Part shown: one piece after another, positions 47,160 to 56,715 of the stretch
Position numbering within the stretch: the first letter of the stretch is position 1
How the letters are laid out: the number at the start of each line of letters is the position of its first letter
Program-made: the position numbers and the translations under genes
The notes under the pieces: generated by a model
Databases searched by the model: none
The model's input: only the letters and a program-made list of their open reading frames with translations
What the model was told of the DNA's origin: nothing
Origin: Paracoccaceae bacterium
Lineage (GTDB): Bacteria; Pseudomonadota; Alphaproteobacteria; Rhodobacterales; Rhodobacteraceae
Assembly (NCBI GenBank): GCA_022763485.1
Contig: JALEGX010000138.1
Location: 35,536 to 99,535 of the forward strand
DNA: 64,000 bases
Direction of reading: 5' to 3'

Positions 47160-48092
47160 TCAGACCTTGCTTTCGATCGCCTGCCAGACCTTTTCAGCGA
47201 TGTTGACACCGTCGAAGCGTTCCAGCTCCTGAATGCCGGTGGGCGATGTCACGTTGATTTCGGTCAGATAGTCGCCGATCACATCAATCCCGACAAAGAT
47301 CTGCCCCTTTTCACGCAACAGCGGCCCGATGGCGGCGCAAATCTCACGGTCACGTTCGGTCAGACCGATCTTTTCAGGCCGGCCGCCGACATGCATGTTC
47401 GAGCGGGTTTCGCCCGCTGCCGGCACCCGGTTGATTGCGCCAACCGGTTCGCCGTCCACCAGGATCACCCGCTTGTCGCCATTGCTGACGTCGGGCAGGA
47501 ACTTCTGCACGATCAGCGGTTCACGGCTGAAGCCGGTGAACAGCTCATGCAGAGAGCTGAGGTTGCGGTCGTTCGCATCCAGACGGAAAACGCCCGCACC
47601 GCCGTTGCCGTAAAGCGGCTTCAGGATGATGTCACCGTGCTTTTCCTTGAACGCCTTGATGGTCTTCAGGTCCCGCGCAATGGTGGTTGGCGGGGTCAGG
47701 TCCGGAAAGTCCAAAACCAGCAGTTTTTCCGGATAGTTGCGCACCCAGAACGGGTCATTCACCACAAGCGCCTGACCTTTCAGCCGGTCCAGCAGATGGG
47801 TCGAGGTGATGTAGTGCATGTCAAAGGGCGGATCCTGCCGCAGCCAGACCACATCGAAATCGGCCAGATCCACCTCACGCTCGGGCCCCAGCACAGCAGG
47901 TGCATCCGCGACGCGCTGAACCGTCATGTCATGGCCACGCGCCGTGATCCGACCTTCCTGATAGGCCAGCTGATCCGGCCCGTAATAGAACAGCTCGTGC
48001 CCGCGGGCCTGTGCTTCTTCGGCAAGACGGAAACTGCTGTCTGCGTTGATGTCGACGGACAGGATCGGGTCCATCTGAAAGGCGATTTTCAT
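47160..48092 (-). CDS. gshB: Glutathione synthetase
   Basis: 310 residues. ATP-grasp enzyme joining gamma-glutamylcysteine and glycine. AFQMDPILSVDINADSSFRL, VVWLRQDPPFDMHYIT, VNDPFWVRNYPEKLLVLDFP, ILKPLYGNGGAGVFRL and INVTSPTGIQELERF are all characteristic. Last gene of rsmI-yraN-gshB. Confidence 0.97.
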   Translation of the reverse strand: MKIAFQMDPILSVDINADSSFRLAEEAQARGHELFYYGPDQLAYQEGRITARGHDMTVQRVADAPAVLGPEREVDLADFDVVWLRQDPPFDMHYITSTHLLDRLKGQALVVNDPFWVRNYPEKLLVLDFPDLTPPTTIARDLKTIKAFKEKHGDIILKPLYGNGGAGVFRLDANDRNLSSLHELFTGFSREPLIVQKFLPDVSNGDKRVILVDGEPVGAINRVPAAGETRSNMHVGGRPEKIGLTERDREICAAIGPLLREKGQIFVGIDVIGDYLTEINVTSPTGIQELERFDGVNIAEKVWQAIESKV

Positions 48093-48151
48093 GCGCTACC
48101 CCTGAAAGCTTTGACCGATACATGGCCCAGCATGAACACAGGTTCAATGGG

Positions 48152-48526
48152 TCAGGCCTGACCAAACGCATTTTCCAGGATTTCGATCTGCCCCGCACCG
48201 TCTGCCAAAGCCACGTCAAACCGGACATCCGTCAGCTGGCCCGTCGGCAGACAGGAGAGGTATTCAGACGCCCCCGCCAAGATCCGCTCAGCCTGCCGAG
48301 GGGAAAGGCGTTCAGCCGCGCGATCATGGGTTCGGGCGGCTTTGACCTCCACGAAAACCACGCCATCGGGGCCGGTGACAATCAGATCGATCTCCCCAGC
48401 GGAGGAGCGCCAGCGGTGTTCAGCCACCTTGTATCCTCGTTGAACGTAGAGCCGCGCGACGCTCTGCTCGGCCGCGGCGCCCGAATGGTAGGCGCGCTGA
48501 CCGGCAAGGCGTGTGGCGTTGGTCAT
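48152..48526 (-). CDS. YraN-family (UPF0102) nuclease-like protein
   Basis: 124 residues. GAAAEQSVARLYVQRGYKV, RWRSSAGEIDLIVTGPDGVVFVEVKAA keeps the E-x-D-x-V and E-V-K pattern of the restriction-endonuclease fold. Function not established. ATGA overlap with rsmI, as in the conserved rsmI-yraN gene order. Confidence 0.93.
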   Translation of the reverse strand: MTNATRLAGQRAYHSGAAAEQSVARLYVQRGYKVAEHRWRSSAGEIDLIVTGPDGVVFVEVKAARTHDRAAERLSPRQAERILAGASEYLSCLPTGQLTDVRFDVALADGAGQIEILENAFGQA

Positions 48527-49386
48527 TCATCTTCCTCTTGCGACAGCTGCAGCGCCAGCTGATAGACCTTGCGCCTGGGCAGCCCGTGCATTTTCGACAC
48601 CAGTTCCGCCGCGTCTTTGACCCGATGTTCCTTGAGCGCGGCCCTGATCGCCGATTCTACATCCTGTTCGCTAACAGTTTCTGAACCGGGACGGTCAATC
48701 AGGATCACAATCTCACCCTTGACCGGGTTTTGGTCCAGATCCTCGGCCAGCCCGGCCAGCGTTCCACGCCGGACCTCTTCGAACTTCTTGGTTAGTTCCC
48801 GGCACAGCGCCGCGGACCGATCCCCAAGGACCTCCGCCATATCGCGCAGGCTGGCCGCGACCCGCTTGGGAGATTCATAGAAGATCAGCGTGCCCGGAAT
48901 GGTCATCAACTCTTCCAGTCGCTTCCGCCGGGCACCGGTGCTGTTGGGCAGGAACCCGGCAAAGAAGAACGCATCCGTTGGCAGACCGCCCAGGGTCAGC
49001 GCGCCCAGCGCCGCCGAAGCCCCCGGCGCACAGGTTACCATATGTCCGGCCCGCGCGGCCTCGCGGCTGAGGTCAAACCCCGGATCTGCGATCAGGGGCA
49101 TACCCGCTTCGCTGGCATAAGCGACGGATCGCCCGTCCGCCAGAAGGCCCAGAAGCTTGCTCCGCGCCCCGGCCCCACTGTGGTCATGATAAGACAGCAC
49201 CGCACGCCCATCCAATGGAACCCCGTGTATTTCCAATAACTTGCGCAGGCTCCGGGTATCTTCGGCCGCGATCACGTCCGCGGATGCAAGCACATCCAAA
49301 GCGCGCAGGGTGATGTCCCGCGCCGTGCCGATGGGGGTCGCCACAAAGTAGAGCCCCGGTGACAATCTGACCTTTTGGTAATTCAA
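48523..49386 (-). CDS. rsmI: 16S rRNA (cytidine-1402-2'-O)-methyltransferase RsmI
   Basis: 287 residues. LYFVATPIGTARDITLRALDVL, AEDTRSLRKLLEIHGV, EAGMPLIADPGFDL and FFAGFLPNSTGARRKRL are the family motifs of this tetrapyrrole-methylase-fold enzyme. The start is probably TTG at 49386 (MNYQKVRLSPG). Divergent from the LpoA-like lipoprotein, keeping the common yraL-lpoA-yraN grouping. Confidence 0.95.
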   Translation of the reverse strand: MNYQKVRLSPGLYFVATPIGTARDITLRALDVLASADVIAAEDTRSLRKLLEIHGVPLDGRAVLSYHDHSGAGARSKLLGLLADGRSVAYASEAGMPLIADPGFDLSREAARAGHMVTCAPGASAALGALTLGGLPTDAFFFAGFLPNSTGARRKRLEELMTIPGTLIFYESPKRVAASLRDMAEVLGDRSAALCRELTKKFEEVRRGTLAGLAEDLDQNPVKGEIVILIDRPGSETVSEQDVESAIRAALKEHRVKDAAELVSKMHGLPRRKVYQLALQLSQEEDE

Positions 49387-49476
49387 CGCTGGACCCGCCT
49401 TTGTCGTCGTTTATTATCCGAACTCGATAAGAACACGGATCCCGTTGGATCCGGATCAGGGAGAGTCAGGTTCATT

Positions 49477-50655
49477 ATGTTTGCTGTTTTCAAACCCGCC
49501 CGCAAGGTGGCACTGGCCGCTATTTCGGTTGCCGCCGCCGCGATCCTTACTGCTTGCGAGCCGATTCCGCTTGGATCGTCGGGTGGGCCGAGCATCAACA
49601 CCTCCAAACCTGTGCCTGTCGCCCTTCTGGTGCCGCGCGGTTCCGGGCAGGCCAGCGATGCCGTCCTGGCCCAAAGCCTGGAAAATGCCGCGCGTCTGGC
49701 CATCGCAGATCTGCAAAACGTGCAGATCGACCTGCGCGTCTATGATACCGCGGGCAGCCCGACAACCGCCGCAGCCTCGGCGACCCAGGCCGTCAATGAC
49801 GGTGCGCGGATCATCCTTGGCCCGGTGTATGGCGAAGCCGCGAACGCGGCCGGTCTGGCCGTTGCCAGCCGCAACGTGAACGTGCTCAGCTTCTCCAACA
49901 ATGCCACGATTGCCGGTGGCAACCTGTTCATCCTGGGCCCGACCTTTGACAATACCGCCCGCCGTCTGGCCTCTTACGCGGCGCGCAATGGCCGTGGCGA
50001 CATGCTGGTCGTGCACGGCAATGACGTGGCGGGCCAGCTGGGCCGCAACGCAATCCAGCAGGCCGCCGGTCAGACCAGCGCCCGCGTGACCGGCGTCGTC
50101 CCCTATGAGCTGTCACAGCAGGGCGTGATCAACGCCGTTCCCACGATCCGCAGCCAGACCGAACAGACCGGATCCAGCTCGATCTTCTTCACCTCGACCA
50201 CCGCGGGCGCGCTGCCGCTGCTGAGCCAGCTGCTGCCCGAAGCCGGTGTCGATCCGACCCAGACCCAGTTCATCGGTCTCACCCGCTGGGACATCCCGAC
50301 CCAGACGCTGTCGCTGCCGGGTGTGCAGGGCGGTTGGTTCGCCATGCCCGACCCGGTCATGGCCCAGCGGTTCCGCGACCGCTATCAGGGTGCATATGGC
50401 GCGGCCCCGCACCCGATCGGCGGGCTAGCATATGACGGCATCGCCGCGATTGGCGCGCTGGTTGGCGCTGGCAAATCGGATGCCCTGACCGGTGGCGCGC
50501 TGACACAATCGGCTGGTTTCCAAGGCGTCGGCGGTATCTTCCGTCTGCGTCCGGACGGAACCAATGAACGCGGCCTTGCCGTTGCAACAATTCAAGACAA
50601 ACAGGTGGTCATCATTGACCCAGCTCCCTCAAGCTTCATCGGTGGTGGATTCTGA
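49477..50655 (+). CDS. LpoA-like lipoprotein (penicillin-binding protein activator family)
   Basis: 392 residues with a lipoprotein signal (basic start, VALAAISVAAAAILTACEP; lipid Cys about 28). The rest is a periplasmic-binding-protein type 1 fold: VPVALLVPRGSGQASDAVLAQSLENAARLA, GARIILGPVYGEAANAAG, PVLSFSNN-like NVLSFSNNATIAG and PHPIGGLAYDGIAAIGALV. The neighbours rsmI and yraN match the lpoA locus. It may activate a peptidoglycan synthase from the outer membrane; not proven. ATG 49477 follows GGGAGAG. Confidence 0.85.
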   Translation: MFAVFKPARKVALAAISVAAAAILTACEPIPLGSSGGPSINTSKPVPVALLVPRGSGQASDAVLAQSLENAARLAIADLQNVQIDLRVYDTAGSPTTAAASATQAVNDGARIILGPVYGEAANAAGLAVASRNVNVLSFSNNATIAGGNLFILGPTFDNTARRLASYAARNGRGDMLVVHGNDVAGQLGRNAIQQAAGQTSARVTGVVPYELSQQGVINAVPTIRSQTEQTGSSSIFFTSTTAGALPLLSQLLPEAGVDPTQTQFIGLTRWDIPTQTLSLPGVQGGWFAMPDPVMAQRFRDRYQGAYGAAPHPIGGLAYDGIAAIGALVGAGKSDALTGGALTQSAGFQGVGGIFRLRPDGTNERGLAVATIQDKQVVIIDPAPSSFIGGGF

Positions 50656-53419
50656 CACCGCCTTTCCGCGCCCGCCCGCGGCCCCTCTGATCTGCGAACC
50701 GCATCTGATTTTCGATCCCGTTGCCATACGGGATCGAATTGCCGAGGTGCGCGAAGACTGCGCTGACAACACGGCGCTGCGCGCTGCGGTGGTCAAGATC
50801 CTGCGCCAGGCCAATACAGATGGGCGCAAGGTGATTGCGGACGCTTTTGCCGATGCGCCGTTTTCGGCACGTCCACTGACCCGGTCCTATACCTATCTGA
50901 CCGACGGTCTGGTCACGACCGCGTTGCACGTGGCCATCAGCTATCTGCACCCACTGGCAAACCCGACGCAGGGCGAACGCATCGCGGTTATGGCGGTAGG
51001 CGGGTATGGACGCGGTGAGATGGCGCCCGCCTCTGACGTCGATCTGCTGTTTCTGACCCCCTACAAGATCACCGCCTGGGCAGAGAGCGTCATCGAGTCG
51101 ATGCTCTACATCCTCTGGGACCTGCGGCTCAAGATCGGTCACGCTTCCCGTACCATCAAGGATTGCCTGCGGCTGGGCGAAGAGGATTTCACTATCCGCA
51201 CCGCCATGCTGGAGCACCGGTTCTTGGCCGGTCATGCGCCATTGGCGGAAGAACTGGACACACGCCTGAAGGCCGACCTGTTCAAGGGCAGCAGCAAAGA
51301 GTTCATCGACGCGAAACTATCCGAGCGTGAAGCGCGCCACCTGAAACAGGGGCAGCGCTACATGGTCGAACCGAACGTGAAAGAGGGCAAAGGCGGCTTG
51401 CGCGACCTTCAATCCATGTTCTGGATCGCCAAGTACCTGTATGAGGTGCAGGACACCGCCGAACTGGTCGAGCTGGGATTGTTTCGCCCGGAAGAGTTCG
51501 ACCTGTTCAGCGCCGCAGAGAATTTCATCTGGGCCGTACGATCGCATCTGCACCTGATCACCCGCCGCGCGACCGAGCAGCTGTCCTTTGACATGCAGGT
51601 CGAGGTGGCAGACCGCATGGGGTATGTCGACAAGGGCGGACGCCGCGCGGTCGAGATCTTCATGCAGGACTATTTCCGGCACGCGACCACCGTTGGCGAG
51701 CTGACTCGCATCTTCATCACCAAGTTGGAAGCGTCGCACCAGAAAAGCGCGCCGCTTCTGGAGCGGATTTTCCGCAGACGTCCCCGGACGAAACCGGGCT
51801 ACAAGGTCGTTCACAACCGGCTGGACGTGGCGGATCCGAAGGACTTCCTGTCCGACACGCTGAATATGCTGCGGCTGTTCGAAGAGGGTCTGCGCACCGG
51901 GATGCTGATCCACCCGGACGCCATGCGTCTGGTCACCGCAAACCTGGCCCTGATCGATGACGACTTCCGAAACAACAAGGAAGCGCAGCGCATCTTTCTG
52001 GATCTGCTGCTGAAGCACGGAAACCCGGAACGGGCGCTCAGGCGCATGAATGAACTGGGCGTTCTGTCAGCCTTCATTCCCGAATTCGAACCGATCGTGG
52101 CGATGATGCAGTTCAACATGTATCATTCCTACACGGTCGATGAGCACACCATCCAGGTGATCTCGAACTTTGCGCGGATCGAACGCTCCGAGCTGGAGGA
52201 GGAACTGCCGCTCAGCTCGGACATTCTGAAACGCGGGGTGAACCGTCGGGTGCTGATGGTCGCCATGCTGCTGCATGACATCGGCAAAGGTCGGGAAATC
52301 GACCATTCGATCCTGGGCGCCAAGATTGCCCGCAAGGTTGCCCCCCGTCTGGGCCTGACCAAATCCGAATGCGAAGATGTGGAATGGCTGGTCCGCTATC
52401 ACCTTCTGATGTCCGACATGGCCCAGAAGCGCGACATCTCGGACGCGCGCACCATCCGCGACTTTGCCAAGGCCGTTCAGACGGTCAAGCGGCTGGACCT
52501 GCTGACCGTGCTGACGGTCTGTGATATTCGCGGGGTCGGCCCGGACACCTGGAACAACTGGAAAGCAACGCTGCTGCGCAACCTGCATGAGCAGACCCGC
52601 ACCGCCCTGCTGGAGGGTATGGAGGCGCTCAACCGCGACAACCGCCGCTCCGGCGCCAAACGGGCGCTGCGCGAAACGCTTGCGGATTGGGACAGCAAGG
52701 ACCTCAAACACGAAACCAAGCGGCACTATGACCCCTATTGGCAGGGGATGCCCGGTTCCGCGCATGTAGTCTTTGCCCGCCTCCTGAAGGACATCGGGGA
52801 CGATGAGATCCGGATCGACCTGCACCCGGACACCGATCGGGACGCAACGCGCATCTGCTTTGCCCTTGCGGACCATCCCGGGATCTTTTCCCGCCTGTCC
52901 GGCGCGCTGGCGCTGGTCGGAGCCAATGTGGTTGATGCGCGGACCTATACCTCGAAAGACGGCTATGCCACCGCGGCGTTCTGGGTACAGGATGCCGATG
53001 GCGCCCCCTATGAAGCCAGCAAGCTGAACCGGCTCAGCCAGATGATCCACAAGACCCTGAAAGGTGAAGTCGTCACGGCCGAAGCCATCCGGGATCGCGA
53101 CAAGATCAAGAAACGCGAGCGCGCCTTCCGCGTACCGACCACGATCACCTTCGACAACGAAGGGTCCGAAATCTACACCATCATCGAGGTCGACACCCGG
53201 GACCGCCCCGGCCTGCTGCATGACCTGACCCGGACGCTGGCAAACAACAACGTCTATATCGCATCCGCGGTTATCGCGACCTATGGCGAACAGGTCGTCG
53301 ACAGCTTTTACGTCAAGGACATGTTCGGGCTGAAGTTCTATTCGGACAGCAAACGCAACGCGTTGGAGAAGCGACTGCGTGAAGCGATCCAGAAGGGCAG
53401 CGAAAGGGCCCATTCATGA
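50615..53419 (+). CDS. glnD: [Protein-PII] uridylyltransferase/uridylyl-removing enzyme
   Basis: 934 residues. Nucleotidyltransferase domain with AVGGYGRGEMAPASDVDLLFL near 129, an HD domain with MLLHDIGKGREIDHSILGA near 550, and two ACT domains at about 745 and 850 (DHPGIFSRLSGALALVGANV; RDRPGLLHDLTRTLANNNV). Senses glutamine and modifies PII. The exact start is unsure: TTG 50615 has AGGTGG upstream and lies inside the preceding gene; GTG 50642 is an alternative. Confidence 0.95.
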   Translation: MTQLPQASSVVDSDTAFPRPPAAPLICEPHLIFDPVAIRDRIAEVREDCADNTALRAAVVKILRQANTDGRKVIADAFADAPFSARPLTRSYTYLTDGLVTTALHVAISYLHPLANPTQGERIAVMAVGGYGRGEMAPASDVDLLFLTPYKITAWAESVIESMLYILWDLRLKIGHASRTIKDCLRLGEEDFTIRTAMLEHRFLAGHAPLAEELDTRLKADLFKGSSKEFIDAKLSEREARHLKQGQRYMVEPNVKEGKGGLRDLQSMFWIAKYLYEVQDTAELVELGLFRPEEFDLFSAAENFIWAVRSHLHLITRRATEQLSFDMQVEVADRMGYVDKGGRRAVEIFMQDYFRHATTVGELTRIFITKLEASHQKSAPLLERIFRRRPRTKPGYKVVHNRLDVADPKDFLSDTLNMLRLFEEGLRTGMLIHPDAMRLVTANLALIDDDFRNNKEAQRIFLDLLLKHGNPERALRRMNELGVLSAFIPEFEPIVAMMQFNMYHSYTVDEHTIQVISNFARIERSELEEELPLSSDILKRGVNRRVLMVAMLLHDIGKGREIDHSILGAKIARKVAPRLGLTKSECEDVEWLVRYHLLMSDMAQKRDISDARTIRDFAKAVQTVKRLDLLTVLTVCDIRGVGPDTWNNWKATLLRNLHEQTRTALLEGMEALNRDNRRSGAKRALRETLADWDSKDLKHETKRHYDPYWQGMPGSAHVVFARLLKDIGDDEIRIDLHPDTDRDATRICFALADHPGIFSRLSGALALVGANVVDARTYTSKDGYATAAFWVQDADGAPYEASKLNRLSQMIHKTLKGEVVTAEAIRDRDKIKKRERAFRVPTTITFDNEGSEIYTIIEVDTRDRPGLLHDLTRTLANNNVYIASAVIATYGEQVVDSFYVKDMFGLKFYSDSKRNALEKRLREAIQKGSERAHS

Positions 53420-54966
53420 AACCCATCCGCCTGATGGCCGGGTTTCTGACCGTTGGCTTCTGGACTTTGGCCAGCAGGATCTTGGGCTTTGTCAGGGAAA
53501 TCCTGATCACCGCCTATATCGGACCGGGCCCTTTGATGGATGCGTTTGTGGCGGCTTTCCGGCTGCCCAACATGTTCCGCCGCTTCTTTGCCGAAGGCGC
53601 GTTCAACGCGGCCTTCGTGCCGATGTTTTCGAAAAAGCTGGAGGCCGAAGACAACGCCGAAGGCTTCGCCCAGCAAGCCTTCAATCTGCTGGCCCTGACG
53701 GTTCTGGCACTGGTGGCGGTCGCCATGATCTTCATGCCCGCGCTGGTCTGGCTCACGGCCGAAGGCTATTACGGCGACCCCCGGTTTGACCTGACGGTGG
53801 GTTTCGGGCGCATCGTCTTTCCCTACATCCTGTTCATGTCTCTGGCGGCGTTGTTTTCCGGAATCCTGAACGCGACGGGCAAGTTTGCCGTTGCCGCCGC
53901 CGCGCCCGTCCTGCTCAACATCTTCGCCTGTAGCGCGATGATCGCCGGTGCGGTGTTGGGACAGTCCGTGATTGACTGGTTGATCTGGACAATCCCTGTC
54001 GCAGGCATCGCCCAGCTGATGCTGGTCTGGATCTCGGTAGAACGCAGCGGCATCAAAATCCGCCCCGGCCACCCAAGGTGGAGCCCAGAAATGTCGCGCC
54101 TTGTGCGGGTGGCCGTCCCTGCGGCCCTGGCCTCGGGCGTCATGCAGATCAACCTCGTCGTCGGCCAGCTGGTGGCGTCACAGACCGAAAACGCCGTCAG
54201 CTGGCTGTTCGTCGCGGACCGGCTGTACCAGCTGCCGCTGGGCGTGGTGGGCATTGCTGTCGGGATTGTCCTGTTGCCGGATCTGTCCCGCAGGCTCAGC
54301 GCCGGAGATGACATAGGCGCGCGCGACGCCTATTCGCGTGCGGGGGAGTTCTCCCTGTTGCTGACCCTGCCCTCGGCCGTTGCGTTCCTGACGATGCCGA
54401 TCCCGCTGGTGTCGGTGCTCTACGAACGCGGAGCCACCGGAGCCAGCGATGTGCAGGCCATCGCCCTTGCCGTGGCCATCTATGGCCTGGGCTTGCCAGC
54501 CTTTGTGCTGCAAAAGCTGCTTCAGCCCCTGTATTTCGCCCGCGAAGACACCCGCACACCGTTTCGCTATGCCGTCTGGGCCATGATCATCAATGCTGGC
54601 ATCGCGGTCGGCCTGCATCCCGTCATCGGTTGGCTGGCCCCGGCCGTGGCCGCATCTGTGGCCGGATGGGCGATGGTTGCCTTGTTGCACCTTGGCACCC
54701 GCAGAATGGGTGAGGTCGCCCGCTTTGACGAACGCTTCCGGCGGCGGGCCTGGCGGATCGCCATCGCCTCGGGCGTGATGGGCGGACTGCTCTGGATCTG
54801 CGGCAGCTATGGCGCTTGGCTGTTCCAGCTCCCCGGCTGGCGCTATCTTGCCCTGACCGCGCTGATCCTTGCCGGGGCCAGCACCTATTTCGTGGTGGGC
54901 CAGCTCATTGGTGCGTTCAACCTGCGAGAGTTCCGGCAATCCCTGCGGCGTGGAGGCGCGCGATGA
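53416..54966 (+). CDS. murJ: Lipid II flippase MurJ
   Basis: 516 residues, about 14 membrane helices. ASRILGFVREILITAYIGPGPLMDAFVAAFRLPNMFRRFFAEGAFNAAFVPMF is replaced only in detail from other MurJ proteins and is diagnostic; later FVLQKLLQPLYFAREDTRTP is a second signature. Flips lipid II to the periplasm. ATGA overlap with glnD. Confidence 0.97.
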   Translation: MKPIRLMAGFLTVGFWTLASRILGFVREILITAYIGPGPLMDAFVAAFRLPNMFRRFFAEGAFNAAFVPMFSKKLEAEDNAEGFAQQAFNLLALTVLALVAVAMIFMPALVWLTAEGYYGDPRFDLTVGFGRIVFPYILFMSLAALFSGILNATGKFAVAAAAPVLLNIFACSAMIAGAVLGQSVIDWLIWTIPVAGIAQLMLVWISVERSGIKIRPGHPRWSPEMSRLVRVAVPAALASGVMQINLVVGQLVASQTENAVSWLFVADRLYQLPLGVVGIAVGIVLLPDLSRRLSAGDDIGARDAYSRAGEFSLLLTLPSAVAFLTMPIPLVSVLYERGATGASDVQAIALAVAIYGLGLPAFVLQKLLQPLYFAREDTRTPFRYAVWAMIINAGIAVGLHPVIGWLAPAVAASVAGWAMVALLHLGTRRMGEVARFDERFRRRAWRIAIASGVMGGLLWICGSYGAWLFQLPGWRYLALTALILAGASTYFVVGQLIGAFNLREFRQSLRRGGAR

Positions 54967-55550
54967 AACACCTCTCCATCCCTGCGGGCACCATCCTGTT
55001 CAGCCCGGGCCAGGAATGCCCAGGCTTTCTGCGTGTCGCGTCGGGCCGGATCAAGGTTTCGCTGACCGCAGCCAATGGGCGCGAGGTAGTGCTCTATCGG
55101 GTTGGCCCCGGAGATCTGTGCCTGCAGACCTTCGCCTGCCTGACCGAGGGGCGGAACTATTCTGCCGAAGGCGTGGCCGAGACCGAAATCACGGCAGAGC
55201 TGCTGCCTCATGCCGAGTTCCGACAGGCGTTGACGTCGGATGACACTTTCCGAAACGAGGTGCTGGGCGCCGTCGCGCGTCGCTTTGGCGATTTCGAGCA
55301 GCTGGTCGAGGACGTGGCTCTGACCGGCTTTGACGCCCGGTTGGCGCGGGTGCTGCTACGCCTTGCAGGTGACGACAGCATGATCGCCATCACCCATGAT
55401 GCGCTGGCGGTGGAAACCGCCTCGGGACGGGCCTTCGTCACCCGACGCCTGCGCGAGTTTTCGCAACTGGGAATCGTCGCACTGTCACGTGGCAAGGTGG
55501 AAATTCTGGAGAGACGCAAACTGGAGCAGATTGCCCTGGACGGAATGTGA
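54963..55550 (+). CDS. Crp/Fnr-family transcriptional regulator
   Basis: 195 residues: a short cupin sensor domain (MKHLSIPAGTILFSPGQECP to about 110), the dimer helix and a Crp-type HTH (ETASGRAFVTRRLREFSQLG). There is no N-terminal cysteine cluster, so it is not an oxygen-sensing Fe-S FNR. ATGA overlap with murJ; the adjacent DUF2892 gene is a likely target. Ligand unknown. Confidence 0.88.
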   Translation: MKHLSIPAGTILFSPGQECPGFLRVASGRIKVSLTAANGREVVLYRVGPGDLCLQTFACLTEGRNYSAEGVAETEITAELLPHAEFRQALTSDDTFRNEVLGAVARRFGDFEQLVEDVALTGFDARLARVLLRLAGDDSMIAITHDALAVETASGRAFVTRRLREFSQLGIVALSRGKVEILERRKLEQIALDGM

Positions 55551-55624
55551 CACTGTCACCGACAAGCACGTGCAAAACGTGTCATATGCGATTCAACGAA
55601 CATGTATTGCGAAAGGATTTTCCC

Positions 55625-55822
55625 ATGCTCCGTAACGAAGGCACCGTCGACCGCGCCCTGCGTATCATCCTCGGTCTGGTTCTGCTGTCCCTGATCTTCG
55701 TCGGCCCAAAAACCATGTGGGGTCTGGTCGGCATCGTGCCGCTGGCAACCGGTCTGGCTGGCCATTGCCCGCTCTATCGGCTGATCGGCCTGAACACCTG
55801 CCCGCTGAAAAAGCAGGGGTAA
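55625..55822 (+). CDS. DUF2892 small membrane protein
   Basis: 65 residues. MLRNEGTVDRALRIILGLVL, then a second hydrophobic segment and the ending GHCPLYRLIGLNTCPLKK, matching DUF2892 (YgaP-like membrane part). Two helices; the paired cysteines in HCPLYxxxGxxTC are conserved. AAAGGA precedes the ATG. Follows the Crp/Fnr gene by 74 nt. Confidence 0.85.
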   Translation: MLRNEGTVDRALRIILGLVLLSLIFVGPKTMWGLVGIVPLATGLAGHCPLYRLIGLNTCPLKKQG

Positions 55823-55865
55823 GGCGCTGCCGCGCCGCGCGGGACGCGCGGCGCCCGGCCCAACG

Positions 55866-55896
55866 CTTAGCAGGGCATCTTCGATGCCCTGCTAAG
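55866..55896. repeat. 14-bp perfect hairpin between convergent genes
   Basis: CTTAGCAGGGCATC, loop TTC, GATGCCCTGCTAAG. It lies between the DUF2892 gene and the rhomboid-like gene and probably acts as a bidirectional terminator, though no T tract follows on either side. Confidence 0.7.
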
Positions 55897-55927
55897 GGGC
55901 GGGAGCCGCACCGGCGACAGTTCTGTA

Positions 55928-56614
55928 TCAGTCGTGGCGGATCTTGCCACGGATTCGCGCCCAGCCGCCGGGCGCCAGGAAGAAGCTCAAGCCGAACCCG
56001 GTGGCAAAGCCGCAGAGATCGGCAATCCAGTCCTTCTGCCCACCAAACAGCAGCCCGAACAGCAATTGCGCCCCCATCAGGAAGGCGATCAGGGAAAAGG
56101 CCCGACTCTGCTGCGCACCGACAAGCGCCAGAGAGCGCCAGAGAATGAAGGTGAAGCCGCCAATCAGCCCATAGACCGCCGGAAACCCACCGATCAACGG
56201 CACCGGCGTATTGACCAGCAGCGCATAGCCCAGGGCCCCACCAGCCCCCGAGGCCAGGAAGATCAGCACCATAGCCAGATCGCCCATCACTTCCCCTACC
56301 ATCTTGCCCATTGCCAGCACGAAGACACAGACAAACAGCGCATGGGTGAAAGAGCCGTGCACGAACACATAGCTGACAAAGCGGATCAGGTGTTCGGGCA
56401 CCCAGCGCCCGCCTTCCCACATCCACCAGAAGATCTCTGTCGAAAAGGCATAGGATTGGATCGCATCCAGCCGCCAGCCGATCGCCCCCGGTCCGCCGAT
56501 GATTCCCCGCGCGCCCAGCGAAAACACCGCTTCGACCGCGATGATCACCAGAACAAGGGCAATGACCGCCGGAGGCAGGGGATTGACCGGTGCCGAATGG
56601 GGTGTGCTGTTCAT
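55928..56614 (-). CDS. Rhomboid-family membrane protein lacking catalytic residues
   Basis: 228 residues from ATG 56614 (MNSTPHSAPVNPLPP), about six membrane helices. HGSFTH at 86-91 fits the rhomboid HxxxxH loop. In the active-site helix the family GxSG is GGFPAVYGL (143-150 region), with Phe144 at the serine position; the TM6 histidine is Asp199 in ADLCGFATG. Both catalytic residues are therefore absent. It is probably a rhomboid-fold pseudoprotease. Longer starts at 56650 and 56692 are possible. Confidence 0.82.
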   Translation of the reverse strand: MNSTPHSAPVNPLPPAVIALVLVIIAVEAVFSLGARGIIGGPGAIGWRLDAIQSYAFSTEIFWWMWEGGRWVPEHLIRFVSYVFVHGSFTHALFVCVFVLAMGKMVGEVMGDLAMVLIFLASGAGGALGYALLVNTPVPLIGGFPAVYGLIGGFTFILWRSLALVGAQQSRAFSLIAFLMGAQLLFGLLFGGQKDWIADLCGFATGFGLSFFLAPGGWARIRGKIRHD

Positions 56615-56715
56615 AGCAGGTGCCTTTCCCGCGCCGGATAGGGTTGTCATGTTGACGGCGCTTTGCGTCATGGGTAAGCGACTGGGGTCCATTTTTCCAG
56701 ACGGGAGTTCTCCGC

